Assembly (NCBI GenBank): GCA_024225635.1
Contig: JAAEMK010001146.1
Coordinates: 1-62,204 of the forward strand
Direction of reading: 5' to 3'
DNA from: Desulfobacteraceae bacterium
GTDB taxonomy: Bacteria > Desulfobacterota > Desulfobacteria > Desulfobacterales > Desulfobacteraceae
Length of the DNA stretch: 62,204 nt
The notes under the pieces were generated by a model that saw nothing but the letters and a program-made list of their open reading frames with translations, searched no databases and was not told where the DNA came from. Of this stretch, positions 44,503-53,478 are shown piece after piece. Numbering within the stretch: the stretch's first letter is position 1; each line of letters starts with the position of its first letter. A program made the translations under genes and the position numbers.

Positions 44503-47500
44503 ATGATTGGAAACGAGAGAATATCAAAAACGGAACTGCATGTGAAGCCTGAAATCTTCAGGGAGCTGATGCCCCGGCAGATCCGGGAGATTCTCCTCAT
44601 TTCAAGTCTTTACAACATCTATAACATGGAGGAGGACGGCAGCCTCACCTCCAAGATTATGAACGAGTACACGGGGCTGAACCTTTCCCACCCCCCGAGG
44701 ATCACCGGTGTTTCCTCGGTGGAGGGTGCGCTCACCCTTCTTCGGGAGAAAAAGTTCGATCTGGTCTTCATGGTGCCCCACCTGGAGGGGATGGATCCCG
44801 TGATCCTGGGGGCACGGATCAAGACGATCCACCCCGACCTTCCGGTTATCCTGCTCTCTCCCAGCACCCGGGGCATTTTTTCCGAGCTGAGGCTCAACCA
44901 GGTTGAGGGCATTGACCGGACCTTTATCTGGTCGGGCAACCCGGACATGCTCCTTGCCATGGTAAAGAACACCGAGGACCACCTCAACGTTCGCCACGAT
45001 ACCCGGTCAGGCAATGTCCGGGTGGTGATCCTGGTGGAGGATTCCCCGGAGTATGCCTCCTATTTTCTGCCCATCATCTACAAGGAGATCGTCTCCCAGA
45101 CCCAGGCCCTGCTCGAGATCGGGTGCAACGACACCCTCAAGCTTCTGACCATGCGGGCACGGCCCAAGATTCTCCTGGCCGCCACCTATGAAGAGGCCAT
45201 GGACCTTTACGAGCAATACCGTTCCTATCTTCTCTGCGTGATCTCGGACAACCGGCTGTCAAAGGCCGGAAAAGACGAGCCCGGGGCCGGCATCTCCATC
45301 CTTTCCCGGATACGGAAAGAGATCCCGGAAATCCCGCTGCTTCTCATGAGTTCCGAGGAGGAAAACCGGGCCCGGGCCGAACAGATCCCGGCGGTTTTCC
45401 TGGATAAAAACGTTTCTGACCTGTACGGGGAGATCCACAGCTTTTTTCTGAACCACCTGGGATTCGGGGATTTTGTCTTTTGCTCGGCAAATGGCGAGGA
45501 GATCGACCGGGCCTCCAATCTCATGAAGCTCGAGGAAAAGCTTGTCACCATTCCGGATGACTCCCTCATGTACCATGCGGACCGGGACCATTTCTCAAAC
45601 TGGCTCATGGCACGGTCTGAAATCGGCCTGGGGCTCCAGTTCCGGGCCGTGAAAAGCGCCGATTTCAAGGATGCGGACGAGCTTCGCAACTACATCATCA
45701 CCAATGTCCACGAGCTAAGGATACAGCGCTACCGGGGCATCATCCTGCAGTTCGACCGGAACCTGTTCGATGCCGAGGTGATGGAGTTCGTCAAGATCGG
45801 CCGGGGCTCCCTCGGGGGCAAGGCCAGGGGGCTGGCCTTCATGGCGGGCCTTCTCCGCCAGCATCCCGAGATCCAGGAACGCTATCCCGATATCAATGTC
45901 AGGATTCCAAAAACCCTGGTGATCTGCACTGATATCTTTGACAGGTTTGTCAGTGACAACGACCTCCAGGGTTTTCTCAAGCCGGGATTCAAGGTGGGAC
46001 AGATCGTCCAGGCATTCATCGACGCCCCCCTGCCCGAGCATGTGACCCAAAAACTTGCCGTCTTCCTTGAACAGGTGACCGTTCCCCTGGCGGTGCGCTC
46101 CTCAAGTCAGCTGGAGGACGCCCATTTCCAGCCCTATGCCGGGCTTTACAAGACCTACAAGATCCCAAACAACCACCCGGACCCGTTGATCCGGCTGGAC
46201 CATCTTGCCACGGCCATCAAGCTTGTATACGCATCCACCTATTACGAGGATGCCAAGGCCTTTTACAGGAGCACCTCCACCCAGCCCTTCAACGACTCCA
46301 TGGCCGTTATCATCCAGGAGGTGGGCGGGGACCAGTACGACGATTACTTTTATCCGGCCATCTCCGGTGTGGCCCAGTCCTACAACTTTTACCCGTTTTC
46401 CCACATGAAGGCCGAGGACGGGGTGCTCCACCTTGCCCTGGGGTTGGGCAAGACCGTGGTGGAGGGGGAACAAAGCTTCAGGGTGTCCCCCAGATATCCC
46501 CACATCACCCCCCAGTTTGCGACGGCCGGGGATTTTCTGGACAACACCCAGCGCTCGTTTTACGCATTAAAGACCAAAGGCTACCCGGAAGGGCTTCATT
46601 TTCCGGTCCTGTCGAACCTGGAGCGCCGGGAGGTTGCGGACGCCCTGGATGAGTTCCCGGTAAAGGCGCTTGCCAGCACCTATGTCGCGGATGAGGATCG
46701 CATCCGGGACACCTGGTACTGCCCGGGTCCGAAGGTCCTCACCTTTGCACAGGTCCTGAAGTACGACACGCCCCACATCACCGGATTGATCAACGATCTT
46801 CTGGAACTGGGAAGAGAAGGGCTCGGGGCGCCGGTGGAGATCGAATTCTCGGCAAACCTCTATGCCGAAAAAGATAAGCCCTGCGATTTCTTCTTTCTCC
46901 AGATCCGGCCCACGGTGACAAGCGAAAACCGGGTCTGCGTGACCATCTCCCGGGAGGAGATGGACGCTGCCGTGTGTTTCTCCGCCAAGGCCCTTGGCAA
47001 CGGCATCATCGATACCATGGCGGATATCGTTTATGTCAAGCCGGGTGATTTCAAGGGGAACAAGACCCGGGAGATGGCAAGGGAGATCAACGCGGTCAAT
47101 GCAGGGCTCGTCAATGAAAACAGGCGGTATCTCCTGGCCGGCCCCGGCCGGTGGGGGGCCTCGGATCCCTGGCTCGGCATCCCGGTCAAGTGGCGCAATA
47201 TCTCGGGAGCGGGCGCTATCCTGGAAACCAGGAGCAAAGCCATCAATGCCGATCCTTCCCAGGGATCTCACTTTTTTCATAACATTACGTCCCTGGGCAT
47301 TCCTTATATTACGGTGAACGAGACCCTGGCATCCGCCCCGGACCGTATTGACTGGCAATGGCTGGAGGGTCTGCCGGGTGTCAATGAAACAACTTTTTTA
47401 CGCCATGTGCGGCTGCCTAAGCCGCTTATGGTCAAGATCGACGGAAAGCAATCATGGTGCGTCATTCTCGCGCCTGATAATAGAACACAACTATCAGAAC

Positions 47501-47505
47501 ATTAA
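44503..47505 (+). CDS. Receiver-like / PEP synthase (PPDK N-domain) ATP-grasp protein
   Basis: A 1000-residue protein. The first 340 residues hold two receiver-like folds: one around FDLVFMVPHLEGMDPV and a second opening VRVVILVEDSPEYASYFL with ISDNRLSKAGKDEPG at the acceptor position. From about 460 it carries the pyruvate, phosphate dikinase/PEP synthase nucleotide-binding domain (GRGSLGGKARGLAF, LAVRSSSQLEDAHFQPYAGLY, FFLQIRPT). The swivelling domain with the phospho-histidine and the C-terminal PEP-binding barrel are absent, so it cannot be a classical PEP synthase. The ATG at 44503 is used; a GTG at 44440 is in frame but overlaps the palindrome region. It may be a phosphoryl-transfer signalling protein. 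gdhA follows 47 bases downstream. Confidence 0.8.
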   Translation: MIGNERISKTELHVKPEIFRELMPRQIREILLISSLYNIYNMEEDGSLTSKIMNEYTGLNLSHPPRITGVSSVEGALTLLREKKFDLVFMVPHLEGMDPVILGARIKTIHPDLPVILLSPSTRGIFSELRLNQVEGIDRTFIWSGNPDMLLAMVKNTEDHLNVRHDTRSGNVRVVILVEDSPEYASYFLPIIYKEIVSQTQALLEIGCNDTLKLLTMRARPKILLAATYEEAMDLYEQYRSYLLCVISDNRLSKAGKDEPGAGISILSRIRKEIPEIPLLLMSSEEENRARAEQIPAVFLDKNVSDLYGEIHSFFLNHLGFGDFVFCSANGEEIDRASNLMKLEEKLVTIPDDSLMYHADRDHFSNWLMARSEIGLGLQFRAVKSADFKDADELRNYIITNVHELRIQRYRGIILQFDRNLFDAEVMEFVKIGRGSLGGKARGLAFMAGLLRQHPEIQERYPDINVRIPKTLVICTDIFDRFVSDNDLQGFLKPGFKVGQIVQAFIDAPLPEHVTQKLAVFLEQVTVPLAVRSSSQLEDAHFQPYAGLYKTYKIPNNHPDPLIRLDHLATAIKLVYASTYYEDAKAFYRSTSTQPFNDSMAVIIQEVGGDQYDDYFYPAISGVAQSYNFYPFSHMKAEDGVLHLALGLGKTVVEGEQSFRVSPRYPHITPQFATAGDFLDNTQRSFYALKTKGYPEGLHFPVLSNLERREVADALDEFPVKALASTYVADEDRIRDTWYCPGPKVLTFAQVLKYDTPHITGLINDLLELGREGLGAPVEIEFSANLYAEKDKPCDFFFLQIRPTVTSENRVCVTISREEMDAAVCFSAKALGNGIIDTMADIVYVKPGDFKGNKTREMAREINAVNAGLVNENRRYLLAGPGRWGASDPWLGIPVKWRNISGAGAILETRSKAINADPSQGSHFFHNITSLGIPYITVNETLASAPDRIDWQWLEGLPGVNETTFLRHVRLPKPLMVKIDGKQSWCVILAPDNRTQLSEH

Positions 47506-47509
47506 TTAC

Positions 47510-47526
47510 GATCGGCCTTGCCGATC
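47510..47526. promoter_or_regulatory. Short palindrome before gdhA
   Basis: GATCGGC/GCCGATC with a three-base centre lies 27 bases before the gdhA start codon, between the stop of the PEP-synthase-like gene and the AAGGAGG ribosome site. It could be an operator or a hairpin tuning gdhA expression. Confidence 0.4.
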
Positions 47527-47552
47527 CTCACAATCTTTAAGGAGGTTACAAC

Positions 47553-48902
47553 ATGTCAGACGAATTAACACGCATCATCAATAAGGATCCCGAGCAGAAA
47601 GAGTTTCACCAGGCGGTTCAGGAAGTGGTGGAGACCGTTCAGCCGGTCCTGGACCGCAATCCCGAATACAGGCAGGCAAGGGTTCTGGAGAGGATCGCCG
47701 AGCCCGAGCGCATGATCATGTTCAGGGTGCCTTGGATGGACGACGCGGGCAAGGTCCAGGTGAACCGTGGTTTCAGGATCGAGATGAACAGCGCCATCGG
47801 CCCCTACAAAGGCGGGCTGCGCTTCCATCCTTCCGTAAACCTGAGTATCCTCAAGTTCCTGGCCTTTGAGCAGGTGTTCAAGAACGCACTGACCACCCTG
47901 CCCATGGGCGGCGGAAAGGGCGGGTCCGACTTTGATCCCAAGGGCAAGTCCGACGCCGAGGTGATGCGGTTCTGCCAGGCCTTCATGGCGGAGCTCTACC
48001 GCCACATCGGTCCCAACACGGACGTTCCCGCAGGCGACATCGGTGTCGGCGGCCGTGAGATCGGTTACATGTTCGGCATGTACAAGAAACTGACCAACGA
48101 GTTCACCGGCGTTCTCACCGGCAAGGGCCTCAACTGGGGCGGCAGCCTCATCCGGCCCGAGGCCACGGGTTACGGCTGCGTCTACTTTGCGGCAGAGATG
48201 CTCGCCACCAGGAACGACTCCTTTGAAGGCAAGACCTGCCTTGTTTCCGGTTCAGGAAACGTTGCCCAGTACACGGTTGAGAAGATCCTCGACCTGGGCG
48301 GCAAGGTTGTCACCCTGTCCGACTCCGCAGGCTTCATCTATGACGAAAAAGGTATCGACCGTGATAAGCTTGCCTATGTGATGAACCTCAAGAACGTCAA
48401 GCGCGGCAGGATCAAGGAGTATGTCGAGGCATACCCGGAAGCGGTATACACCGAGACAGACGCCTCCCAGGATCACAATCCCCTGTGGAACATCAAGGCC
48501 GATTGCGCCTTCCCCAGCGCCACCCAGAACGAGATCAACGAAAAGGACGCCGTCAACCTGATCGAAAACGGCGTGTTCGTCATCGGCGAAGGCGCCAACA
48601 TGCCCTCCACCCCGGCGGCCGTGGATCTCTTTCTTGACCGTAAGGTCCTCTATGCACCGGGCAAGGCAGCCAATGCCGGCGGTGTTGCCGTATCCGGCCT
48701 TGAGATGTCCCAGAACAGCATGCGCATCAACTGGCCCAGGGAAGAGGTTGACAACCGCCTCAAGCAGATCATGAAGAGCATCCACACCTCCTGCGTGGAC
48801 GCGGCAAGCGAGTACGGCCAGGAAGGCAACTACGTTGCCGGCGCCAACATCGCGGGTTTTGTCAAGGTGGTCAACGCCATGCTTGACCAGGGCCTTGTAT
48901 AG
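47553..48902 (+). CDS. gdhA: NADP-type glutamate dehydrogenase
   Basis: A 449-residue hexameric-type glutamate dehydrogenase, which makes glutamate from 2-oxoglutarate and ammonium. Family motifs are complete: PYKGGLRFHPSVNLSILKFL, MGGGKGGSDFDPKGKSD with the catalytic lysines and aspartate, DVPAGDIGVGGREIGYMFG, and the nucleotide-binding VSGSGNVAQYTVEK. Length and sequence fit the NADP-linked assimilatory enzyme of bacteria. AAGGAGG is about eight bases upstream of the ATG. A strong hairpin follows, then a regulator gene. Codon use is strongly biased to C/G third positions, as expected for a highly expressed gene. Confidence 0.96.
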   Translation: MSDELTRIINKDPEQKEFHQAVQEVVETVQPVLDRNPEYRQARVLERIAEPERMIMFRVPWMDDAGKVQVNRGFRIEMNSAIGPYKGGLRFHPSVNLSILKFLAFEQVFKNALTTLPMGGGKGGSDFDPKGKSDAEVMRFCQAFMAELYRHIGPNTDVPAGDIGVGGREIGYMFGMYKKLTNEFTGVLTGKGLNWGGSLIRPEATGYGCVYFAAEMLATRNDSFEGKTCLVSGSGNVAQYTVEKILDLGGKVVTLSDSAGFIYDEKGIDRDKLAYVMNLKNVKRGRIKEYVEAYPEAVYTETDASQDHNPLWNIKADCAFPSATQNEINEKDAVNLIENGVFVIGEGANMPSTPAAVDLFLDRKVLYAPGKAANAGGVAVSGLEMSQNSMRINWPREEVDNRLKQIMKSIHTSCVDAASEYGQEGNYVAGANIAGFVKVVNAMLDQGLV

Positions 48903-48948
48903 ATCTTAAAACCCTGATATGTAAGACCTGATTTTTATTTAGACCCAT

Positions 48949-48979
48949 GCCCCCTTCCCCGGACCCTGGGGAAGGGGGC
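48949..48979 (+). terminator. Strong hairpin between gdhA and the LuxR-type gene
   Basis: A perfect 12-bp stem GCCCCCTTCCCC/GGGGAAGGGGGC with a seven-base loop starts 47 bases after gdhA. No T-run follows, and the next start codon is 18 bases away, so it may reduce read-through or stabilise the gdhA message rather than terminate fully. Confidence 0.55.
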
Positions 48980-48996
48980 CTGATAACGACGGAGCC

Positions 48997-49953
48997 ATGA
49001 ATAGAACCAACGACCCAGAGCGGATAGATATCGAGGCGCTACTCAAGAGAAACCGGGAGCTGGAACGGCTCGAGCGGGAACACCACCGCATGGAGCAGGT
49101 ACTGAAGCAGCAGGCCCGGGACCTGAAAGAGCGCATCAAGGAGATCAACTGCCTCTACGGCATCTCAAAGATCGTGGAACAGACCGAACTCTCCCTGGAG
49201 GCGATCTTTCAGCAGGTGGTGGACCTCATTCCCGGATCATGGCAATACCCGGAAATCACCTGCGCCCAGCTTCTCATCAACGACCAGAGCTACAGGACCG
49301 TCAACTACAAGAACACCTTCTGGAAGCAGCGGGCCGAGGTCGTGGCCTACGGGCAGACCATCGGTGTCCTCACGGTCTGCTACCTTGAGAAACGGCCGGA
49401 GCGGGAGGAGGGGCCCTTCCTGGCGGAGGAGCGTTCCCTGATCAACGCCATTGCGGAAAGACTGGGCAGAACCAGCGAGCGCAAGCAGGCGGAAAAGTCC
49501 TTAAGCCAGAGCGAACAGAAGCTCAAGGAGCAGAACCTCCTGTTAAAGGATAAGAATATTGCTTTGAGGGAGGTGATGAACCAGCTCATCACGGAGAAGA
49601 ACAGCCTGGAAACAAAGGTGATGGCCAATGTGGATCAGCTGTTGCTCCCCCTGCTGAAGAAGCTCGAAAACAAGGGGTCGGCCATCGACAGGGAGTACCT
49701 TGCCCTGCTGGAGGAGAACATCAAGCAGCTCACCTCCTCCTTTGGCACCCAGATTTCCAAAAAGGTTCCCAGGCTCACCCCCAGGGAGAACGAGATCTGC
49801 AACATGATCCGAAGCGGCCTGAGCTCCAAGGAGGTGGCCAAGCTTCTGAACATCTCCTATCGAAGCGTGGAAACCTATCGCAACTACATCCGCAAAAAGC
49901 TCGGGATCACCAATAAAAAGATCAATCTCGCCACCTATCTTGCGACCCTGTGA
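48997..49953 (+). CDS. LuxR/NarL-type regulator with GAF-like sensor and coiled coil
   Basis: A 318-residue regulator. Residues 10-50 are coiled coil, 45-165 resemble a GAF-like sensor (INCLYGISKIVEQTELSLEAIF, then WKQRAEVVAYGQTIGVLTV), 165-240 are again coiled coil, and the C terminus is a LuxR helix-turn-helix (LTPRENEICNMIRSGLSSKE, then VETYRNYIRKKLGI). There is no phospho-acceptor domain, so it likely responds to a small molecule or partner protein. It follows gdhA and precedes the third AATGCGT palindrome; those palindromes flanking the region could be its targets (inference only). Confidence 0.88.
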   Translation: MNRTNDPERIDIEALLKRNRELERLEREHHRMEQVLKQQARDLKERIKEINCLYGISKIVEQTELSLEAIFQQVVDLIPGSWQYPEITCAQLLINDQSYRTVNYKNTFWKQRAEVVAYGQTIGVLTVCYLEKRPEREEGPFLAEERSLINAIAERLGRTSERKQAEKSLSQSEQKLKEQNLLLKDKNIALREVMNQLITEKNSLETKVMANVDQLLLPLLKKLENKGSAIDREYLALLEENIKQLTSSFGTQISKKVPRLTPRENEICNMIRSGLSSKEVAKLLNISYRSVETYRNYIRKKLGITNKKINLATYLATL

Positions 49954-49973
49954 TCCTTTCCGGTCCCTTCAGC

Positions 49974-50003
49974 ATGAATGCGTAGAGTTCCCCACGCATT
50001 CAT
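49974..50003. repeat. AATGCGT palindrome, copy 3
   Basis: A perfect 10-bp inverted repeat ATGAATGCGT/ACGCATTCAT around a 10-base loop, 20 bases after the LuxR-type gene and between convergent genes. It shares the AATGCGTAGA start of copy 1. It could serve as a transcription end for both sides or as a regulator site. Confidence 0.6.
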
Positions 50004-50080
50004 CTCTGTTTATAATCTTGAAAAAATCCTTATATCCTACCCAAAATCCCGGGGAATTAACGTCTGTGTGATGAGGCTGA

Positions 50081-51226
50081 TTAACCCGGTTTTGAACCGT
50101 TGCGCTTAAATATCTCGGGCATTGAAGATAGGGAGATCCAAAGGGAGATGAGTGCAAAAAGGCTTCCGAAAAAAAAGATCCCGGTGTTGTTTCGGGCATA
50201 AAGGAGGCCTCCCAGGGGGGGGATCACAACCCCGCCAAGGTGGAACAAGGTGAGGCCGGCGGAGAGGTTGCCCAAAAGATCCCTGTCCTTGGAGATGAAT
50301 TTTAAATAGGCATCAATGATCGCCGGGGTGCAGAAGACAAGGGAATCGGTAAGGTATAGGACGGAAAGGATTTCAGGGGTTTTAAAGTAATAAAAACCCA
50401 GAAAATTGACAACCAGAATCAGGTAGATGAAGGATAGGATTCTGGCCGGGTTGTGGCGGGCGGCCAGTCTCCCGCAGATCTGGTAGCCCATAAAGGTCAT
50501 TAAATTTCCCAAAAGGACGATGGCTGCCGTAAATTTGAGCTGGAATCCGAATTCAGAGACGAGATAATAGAGGACAAAGGTTTTAAACAAGCCGCTCCTG
50601 CAGCCGTTTAAAAAATTGAGCGCATAATAGGGGCCAAGCTTTCTATCCAGGCTGATATGGTTCTGGGGCAGATATCTTTGTCCCAGAGGGGTGAAAGCAT
50701 AGGCGGCAACCCCGGTTAATAAAACCAGACAGCCCAGGGTTACCAGGATGGTTGAATATCCGAAGGGTGTCAGGGCAAATAGCATAAACGCCGCTACTGC
50801 AATCCCTGAGAGGGGGCCAAGGCTTCGCATAAGACTCAGCTTTTTCACTGCCTGGTTCGGGATGGTGACTGAAAGGAGAATTACATTGGCGGTCAGGTAG
50901 AAAATCGCAAAACCGAGGTGGAGGATGACAATGCCCCCAAGAATCTGAGGCCAGACTCTTCCGGTGCCGTAAATGATGAAACCGGCACCCATGAAGCAGG
51001 AGGAGAAAAAAAGCAGGACGACCAGCCTGACCTTACCCCCCAGAAATCCGATGAGGACGGAAAAAAGGCCGGGCAATGAGATCAGGGAAAAAGCCATCCC
51101 CATTTGAACCGGGGTGATACCGTAGATGTCTATGGCATAATTATGAAACGTGGCCCGCCACAGGTTCTGGCTGACAAAAACCAGGAAATAGGAAAAGCTG
51201 ATGACGATGGCGGTATTGAATCCCAT
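50081..51226 (-). CDS. MFS transporter (second copy of the type at 5316-6476)
   Basis: A 381-residue membrane protein with about twelve helices and major facilitator layout, including LGGKVRLVVLL and GRLAARHNPARILSF loops after helices. The ATG at 51226 is chosen because it lies eight bases after the stop of the upstream gene; the open frame continues to 51289 but would overlap that gene. It shares helix order and loop signatures with the other MFS protein of this window. It is the second gene of a leftward pair with the pentapeptide protein. The substrate is unknown. Confidence 0.85.
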   Translation of the reverse strand: MGFNTAIVISFSYFLVFVSQNLWRATFHNYAIDIYGITPVQMGMAFSLISLPGLFSVLIGFLGGKVRLVVLLFFSSCFMGAGFIIYGTGRVWPQILGGIVILHLGFAIFYLTANVILLSVTIPNQAVKKLSLMRSLGPLSGIAVAAFMLFALTPFGYSTILVTLGCLVLLTGVAAYAFTPLGQRYLPQNHISLDRKLGPYYALNFLNGCRSGLFKTFVLYYLVSEFGFQLKFTAAIVLLGNLMTFMGYQICGRLAARHNPARILSFIYLILVVNFLGFYYFKTPEILSVLYLTDSLVFCTPAIIDAYLKFISKDRDLLGNLSAGLTLFHLGGVVIPPLGGLLYARNNTGIFFFGSLFALISLWISLSSMPEIFKRNGSKPG

Positions 51227-51233
51227 GGTCCGT

Positions 51234-52556
51234 TCAGGCGGTCCGTAAATAGTTTTTATCTCCATGGACCGTGAAAACAAGGGGGACATCTTTCTTTGTG
51301 GTTCCGGTTGAGTGCTGTTTCAGCCGCTCCTCTTCCTTTTTTAAATCCAGGTCAAGCTGGGAAAACTCTTTGCCTATCGCTTCTAATAGATTTTTCAAAT
51401 TCTTGTCTTTTAAATGATTCATTTTTTGGATCTTCTTTCTGTAGGGGGTGAGAAGATTGACATACAATTGGTAGTGCTCCTCTTTTCCTGAAACCAAAAG
51501 ATTGAAGGGAAGAGAATTTATCTTCATAAGGGTTCCCAGGGCGAATTTTGCATCCTCCAGTTCACAGAAGAGTCCATTTTTCGATTCCACGGATGCTCCA
51601 GCTGTTCTCAATTTCGAAATAGGGTGGAAAAAGAGAGTGTTTTTTACTCCGGACTTTATGAAATCCACACGTTTCAGGTTGCAATTGATGAAAATCGCGT
51701 TGGATAAATTGCTCTCGAAAAAATCGGCTTCCTGTAAATCCACATCCATAAAAATAGCCCTATCCAGGGTACAGCTGGAAAAATCTGCCTGATACAAATT
51801 GGTGTTGATGAAGATGCAATCGGAAAAATTGTAGTTGTGATATTTCTGTTTTCGCATTTGGAACAAGGTGGTGGCAGACATGAGCTTTTCATAGTCTCCA
51901 CACTTATCCTGATTCATCTCCCTGGCCACCCAATTGGCCATCTTCCTGGCCTTGTTTCCGACCTTCTCCTGATCATGCTGCCCGGCATTCACAAATATCC
52001 TTCCGGAAAGATCGATCTGACTGTTTTGCAGAATATTGGAAATGCTCTCTTCTGTTTGGTGAACAAATTGTTGCAGTTGTTTTTTTCTTTGCGGATTATG
52101 TGCAACATCCCCCATGCCGTCATGGTTGCTGAAGTGGTCCTTGATATTGAGGAGAAAGGAGAGAGCGTCCTGCTTATAAACTTCCAGGGACCGTATCTGC
52201 ATGATTATGGTACCAGGTTTTTCACATTTTTCCGTGATGATTTCCTGAAAAATATTTTTGATGTGCTTGATTTGTTCGATCCTCTGGTCGGATGCGGAGA
52301 TTGCGGCGGAGTTATCACGATTTGCTTTGGCGATGATCTCGGCACTCTCAATCTGCTTATCAGCCAGCGTTTTAGCATTTTTTTCCTGCTGTGTGTTGAT
52401 GCTCCAGGTGGCCCCGATACTGATCAAGGCCAGGGTCAAGGGCAAAAGAAATACCTTGGCAAATTCAATTATTGTGCTTCCGAGTTCCTGCCGGTCTGAT
52501 TTTTCAATAAGAGCCTGGAATTCGGATTTTTCTAATTTTTGTTTGGATTCTTTCAT
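51234..52556 (-). CDS. Membrane-anchored coiled-coil / pentapeptide-repeat protein
   Basis: A 440-residue protein with one membrane helix near residues 32-52 (VFLLPLTLALISIGATWSI), a coiled coil after it, and a pentapeptide-repeat block around 240-310 with A(D/N)LxX-type units (ADFSSCTLDRAIFMDVDLQE, then ADFFESNLSNAIFINCNL). Pentapeptide repeats form a right-handed beta helix and may mimic DNA or bind proteins. The C-terminal 90 residues are charged and helical. It lies directly upstream of the MFS gene, with a gap of seven bases, so the two are cotranscribed. The A/T-rich composition differs from most of the window. Confidence 0.75.
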   Translation of the reverse strand: MKESKQKLEKSEFQALIEKSDRQELGSTIIEFAKVFLLPLTLALISIGATWSINTQQEKNAKTLADKQIESAEIIAKANRDNSAAISASDQRIEQIKHIKNIFQEIITEKCEKPGTIIMQIRSLEVYKQDALSFLLNIKDHFSNHDGMGDVAHNPQRKKQLQQFVHQTEESISNILQNSQIDLSGRIFVNAGQHDQEKVGNKARKMANWVAREMNQDKCGDYEKLMSATTLFQMRKQKYHNYNFSDCIFINTNLYQADFSSCTLDRAIFMDVDLQEADFFESNLSNAIFINCNLKRVDFIKSGVKNTLFFHPISKLRTAGASVESKNGLFCELEDAKFALGTLMKINSLPFNLLVSGKEEHYQLYVNLLTPYRKKIQKMNHLKDKNLKNLLEAIGKEFSQLDLDLKKEEERLKQHSTGTTKKDVPLVFTVHGDKNYLRTA

Positions 52557-52594
52557 CCTCTTTTCTCCCGGGTAAGATCAATAAAGAGGCCAGG

Positions 52595-52924
52595 TTAAAA
52601 CCCAGGCATTTTTCCAATCATTTCAGAGTCCTCAAACCTGACCGCCACCTTTAAGGGGCCGTCGCGCCGAATCACCTTTCCCCTGACAAGAACCTGCACC
52701 TGTTCAACCCCAAACCATTTTTGGGGAAAGGGGAGTTCGACTATCATCTCGATCCGGGCACCCAGGGGAACCTTTGCGCTGGTATGGACCAGAACGCCTC
52801 CCCCGCTGAGATTTTCCATCAACATATGGGACGGTAGGTTGTTGCCGTCCGTCGCTATAATCGAAACAGGTTTCCGGATACTATGGCGTTTAAATATCCG
52901 CGTATAGTCCCGTGAATGTTCCAT
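52595..52924 (-). CDS. PilZ domain protein, c-di-GMP binding
   Basis: A 109-residue single PilZ domain. Both halves of the c-di-GMP signature are present: RxxxR as RHSIR near residue 13 and (D/N)xSxxG as NLSGGG near residue 38. It is therefore expected to bind c-di-GMP in the cytoplasm and change contacts with a partner, often in motility or matrix control. The ATG at 52924 is chosen for its AGGAGG site five bases upstream; an open frame extends further to 53008. A promoter about 240 bases upstream suggests a long leader. Confidence 0.87.
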   Translation of the reverse strand: MEHSRDYTRIFKRHSIRKPVSIIATDGNNLPSHMLMENLSGGGVLVHTSAKVPLGARIEMIVELPFPQKWFGVEQVQVLVRGKVIRRDGPLKVAVRFEDSEMIGKMPGF

Positions 52925-53168
52925 AATGCCTCCTGTCAATCCTCGAGCGCAGCCAAGGCTCCGGTTTACAGCTGTCCATCGGGATCTAAAGATACGTTTT
53001 TCGGGCAATTATTTCTAACCGGTGCTCAGTATATGGCGAAAGCGATGACAGACTGGGACTCGTACTTATCGGCGGATGTATGGAGCGGAGATCGTTTTCG
53101 CGCAAAGGGTTCGGTTGCAGCATAAAGTCCCGGACGTGAAGAGGAAGAGAAATATCAGCCTAGTAATT
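52925..53168 (-). other. Presumed long 5' leader of the PilZ gene
   Basis: Between the minus-strand promoter and the PilZ ribosome site are about 240 bases with no supported gene. I looked for GEMM-I and class II c-di-GMP motifs and did not find them. Some local stems exist (for example GAGC/GCTC near 52955) but no recognisable RNA class. Confidence 0.35.
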
Positions 53169-53196
53169 ATTATGCATGGTGTCGGATTTTTGTCAA
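53169..53196 (-). promoter_or_regulatory. Sigma-70 type promoter for the PilZ gene
   Basis: On the minus strand a perfect TTGACA is followed after 16 bases by CATAAT, a 5/6 match to the -10 box. Transcription would start near 53162 and read into the PilZ gene. Confidence 0.65.
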
Positions 53197-53349
53197 GCGT
53201 AATTCGTCTTAACCTTTCGACATGATTATCATATTGGCAGCAGTTCCCTTGACTCTCTTATTCATGCCGGGGGGCATATCTTCTTGGCGTCGAGTCGTGT
53301 GCATGGTTCAGCGGTTTATTCTTTTTCCCATGCTTCCATTGACAAAAAG

Positions 53350-53398
53350 CGGACTGATCATATACGATTGAAGTTCGTATATGATCAGTCCGTTTTTT
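53350..53398. terminator. Strong bidirectional terminator upstream of the chimeric kinase
   Basis: A perfect 18-bp stem, from CGGACTGATCATATACGA to its complement around a seven-base loop, is flanked by an A-run before it and six T residues after it. It can end transcripts from both sides. Because it lies within an open frame leading into the kinase gene, it argues that the kinase starts at the later ATG (53479). Confidence 0.85.
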
Positions 53399-53478
53399 AC
53401 TTTCCATCCGATTCTGTTGGGAGAGGTGAGACAAACTCATCTGCTCAATCAGTTTTGAAACCCAGGTTTCCGGAAGCG

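Noticed and set aside
52925-53168. A second c-di-GMP riboswitch in the PilZ leader
   Set aside because: Reading the minus strand did not reveal the GEMM-I ACGCAAAGCC core, its GNRA stem, or a class II pattern.
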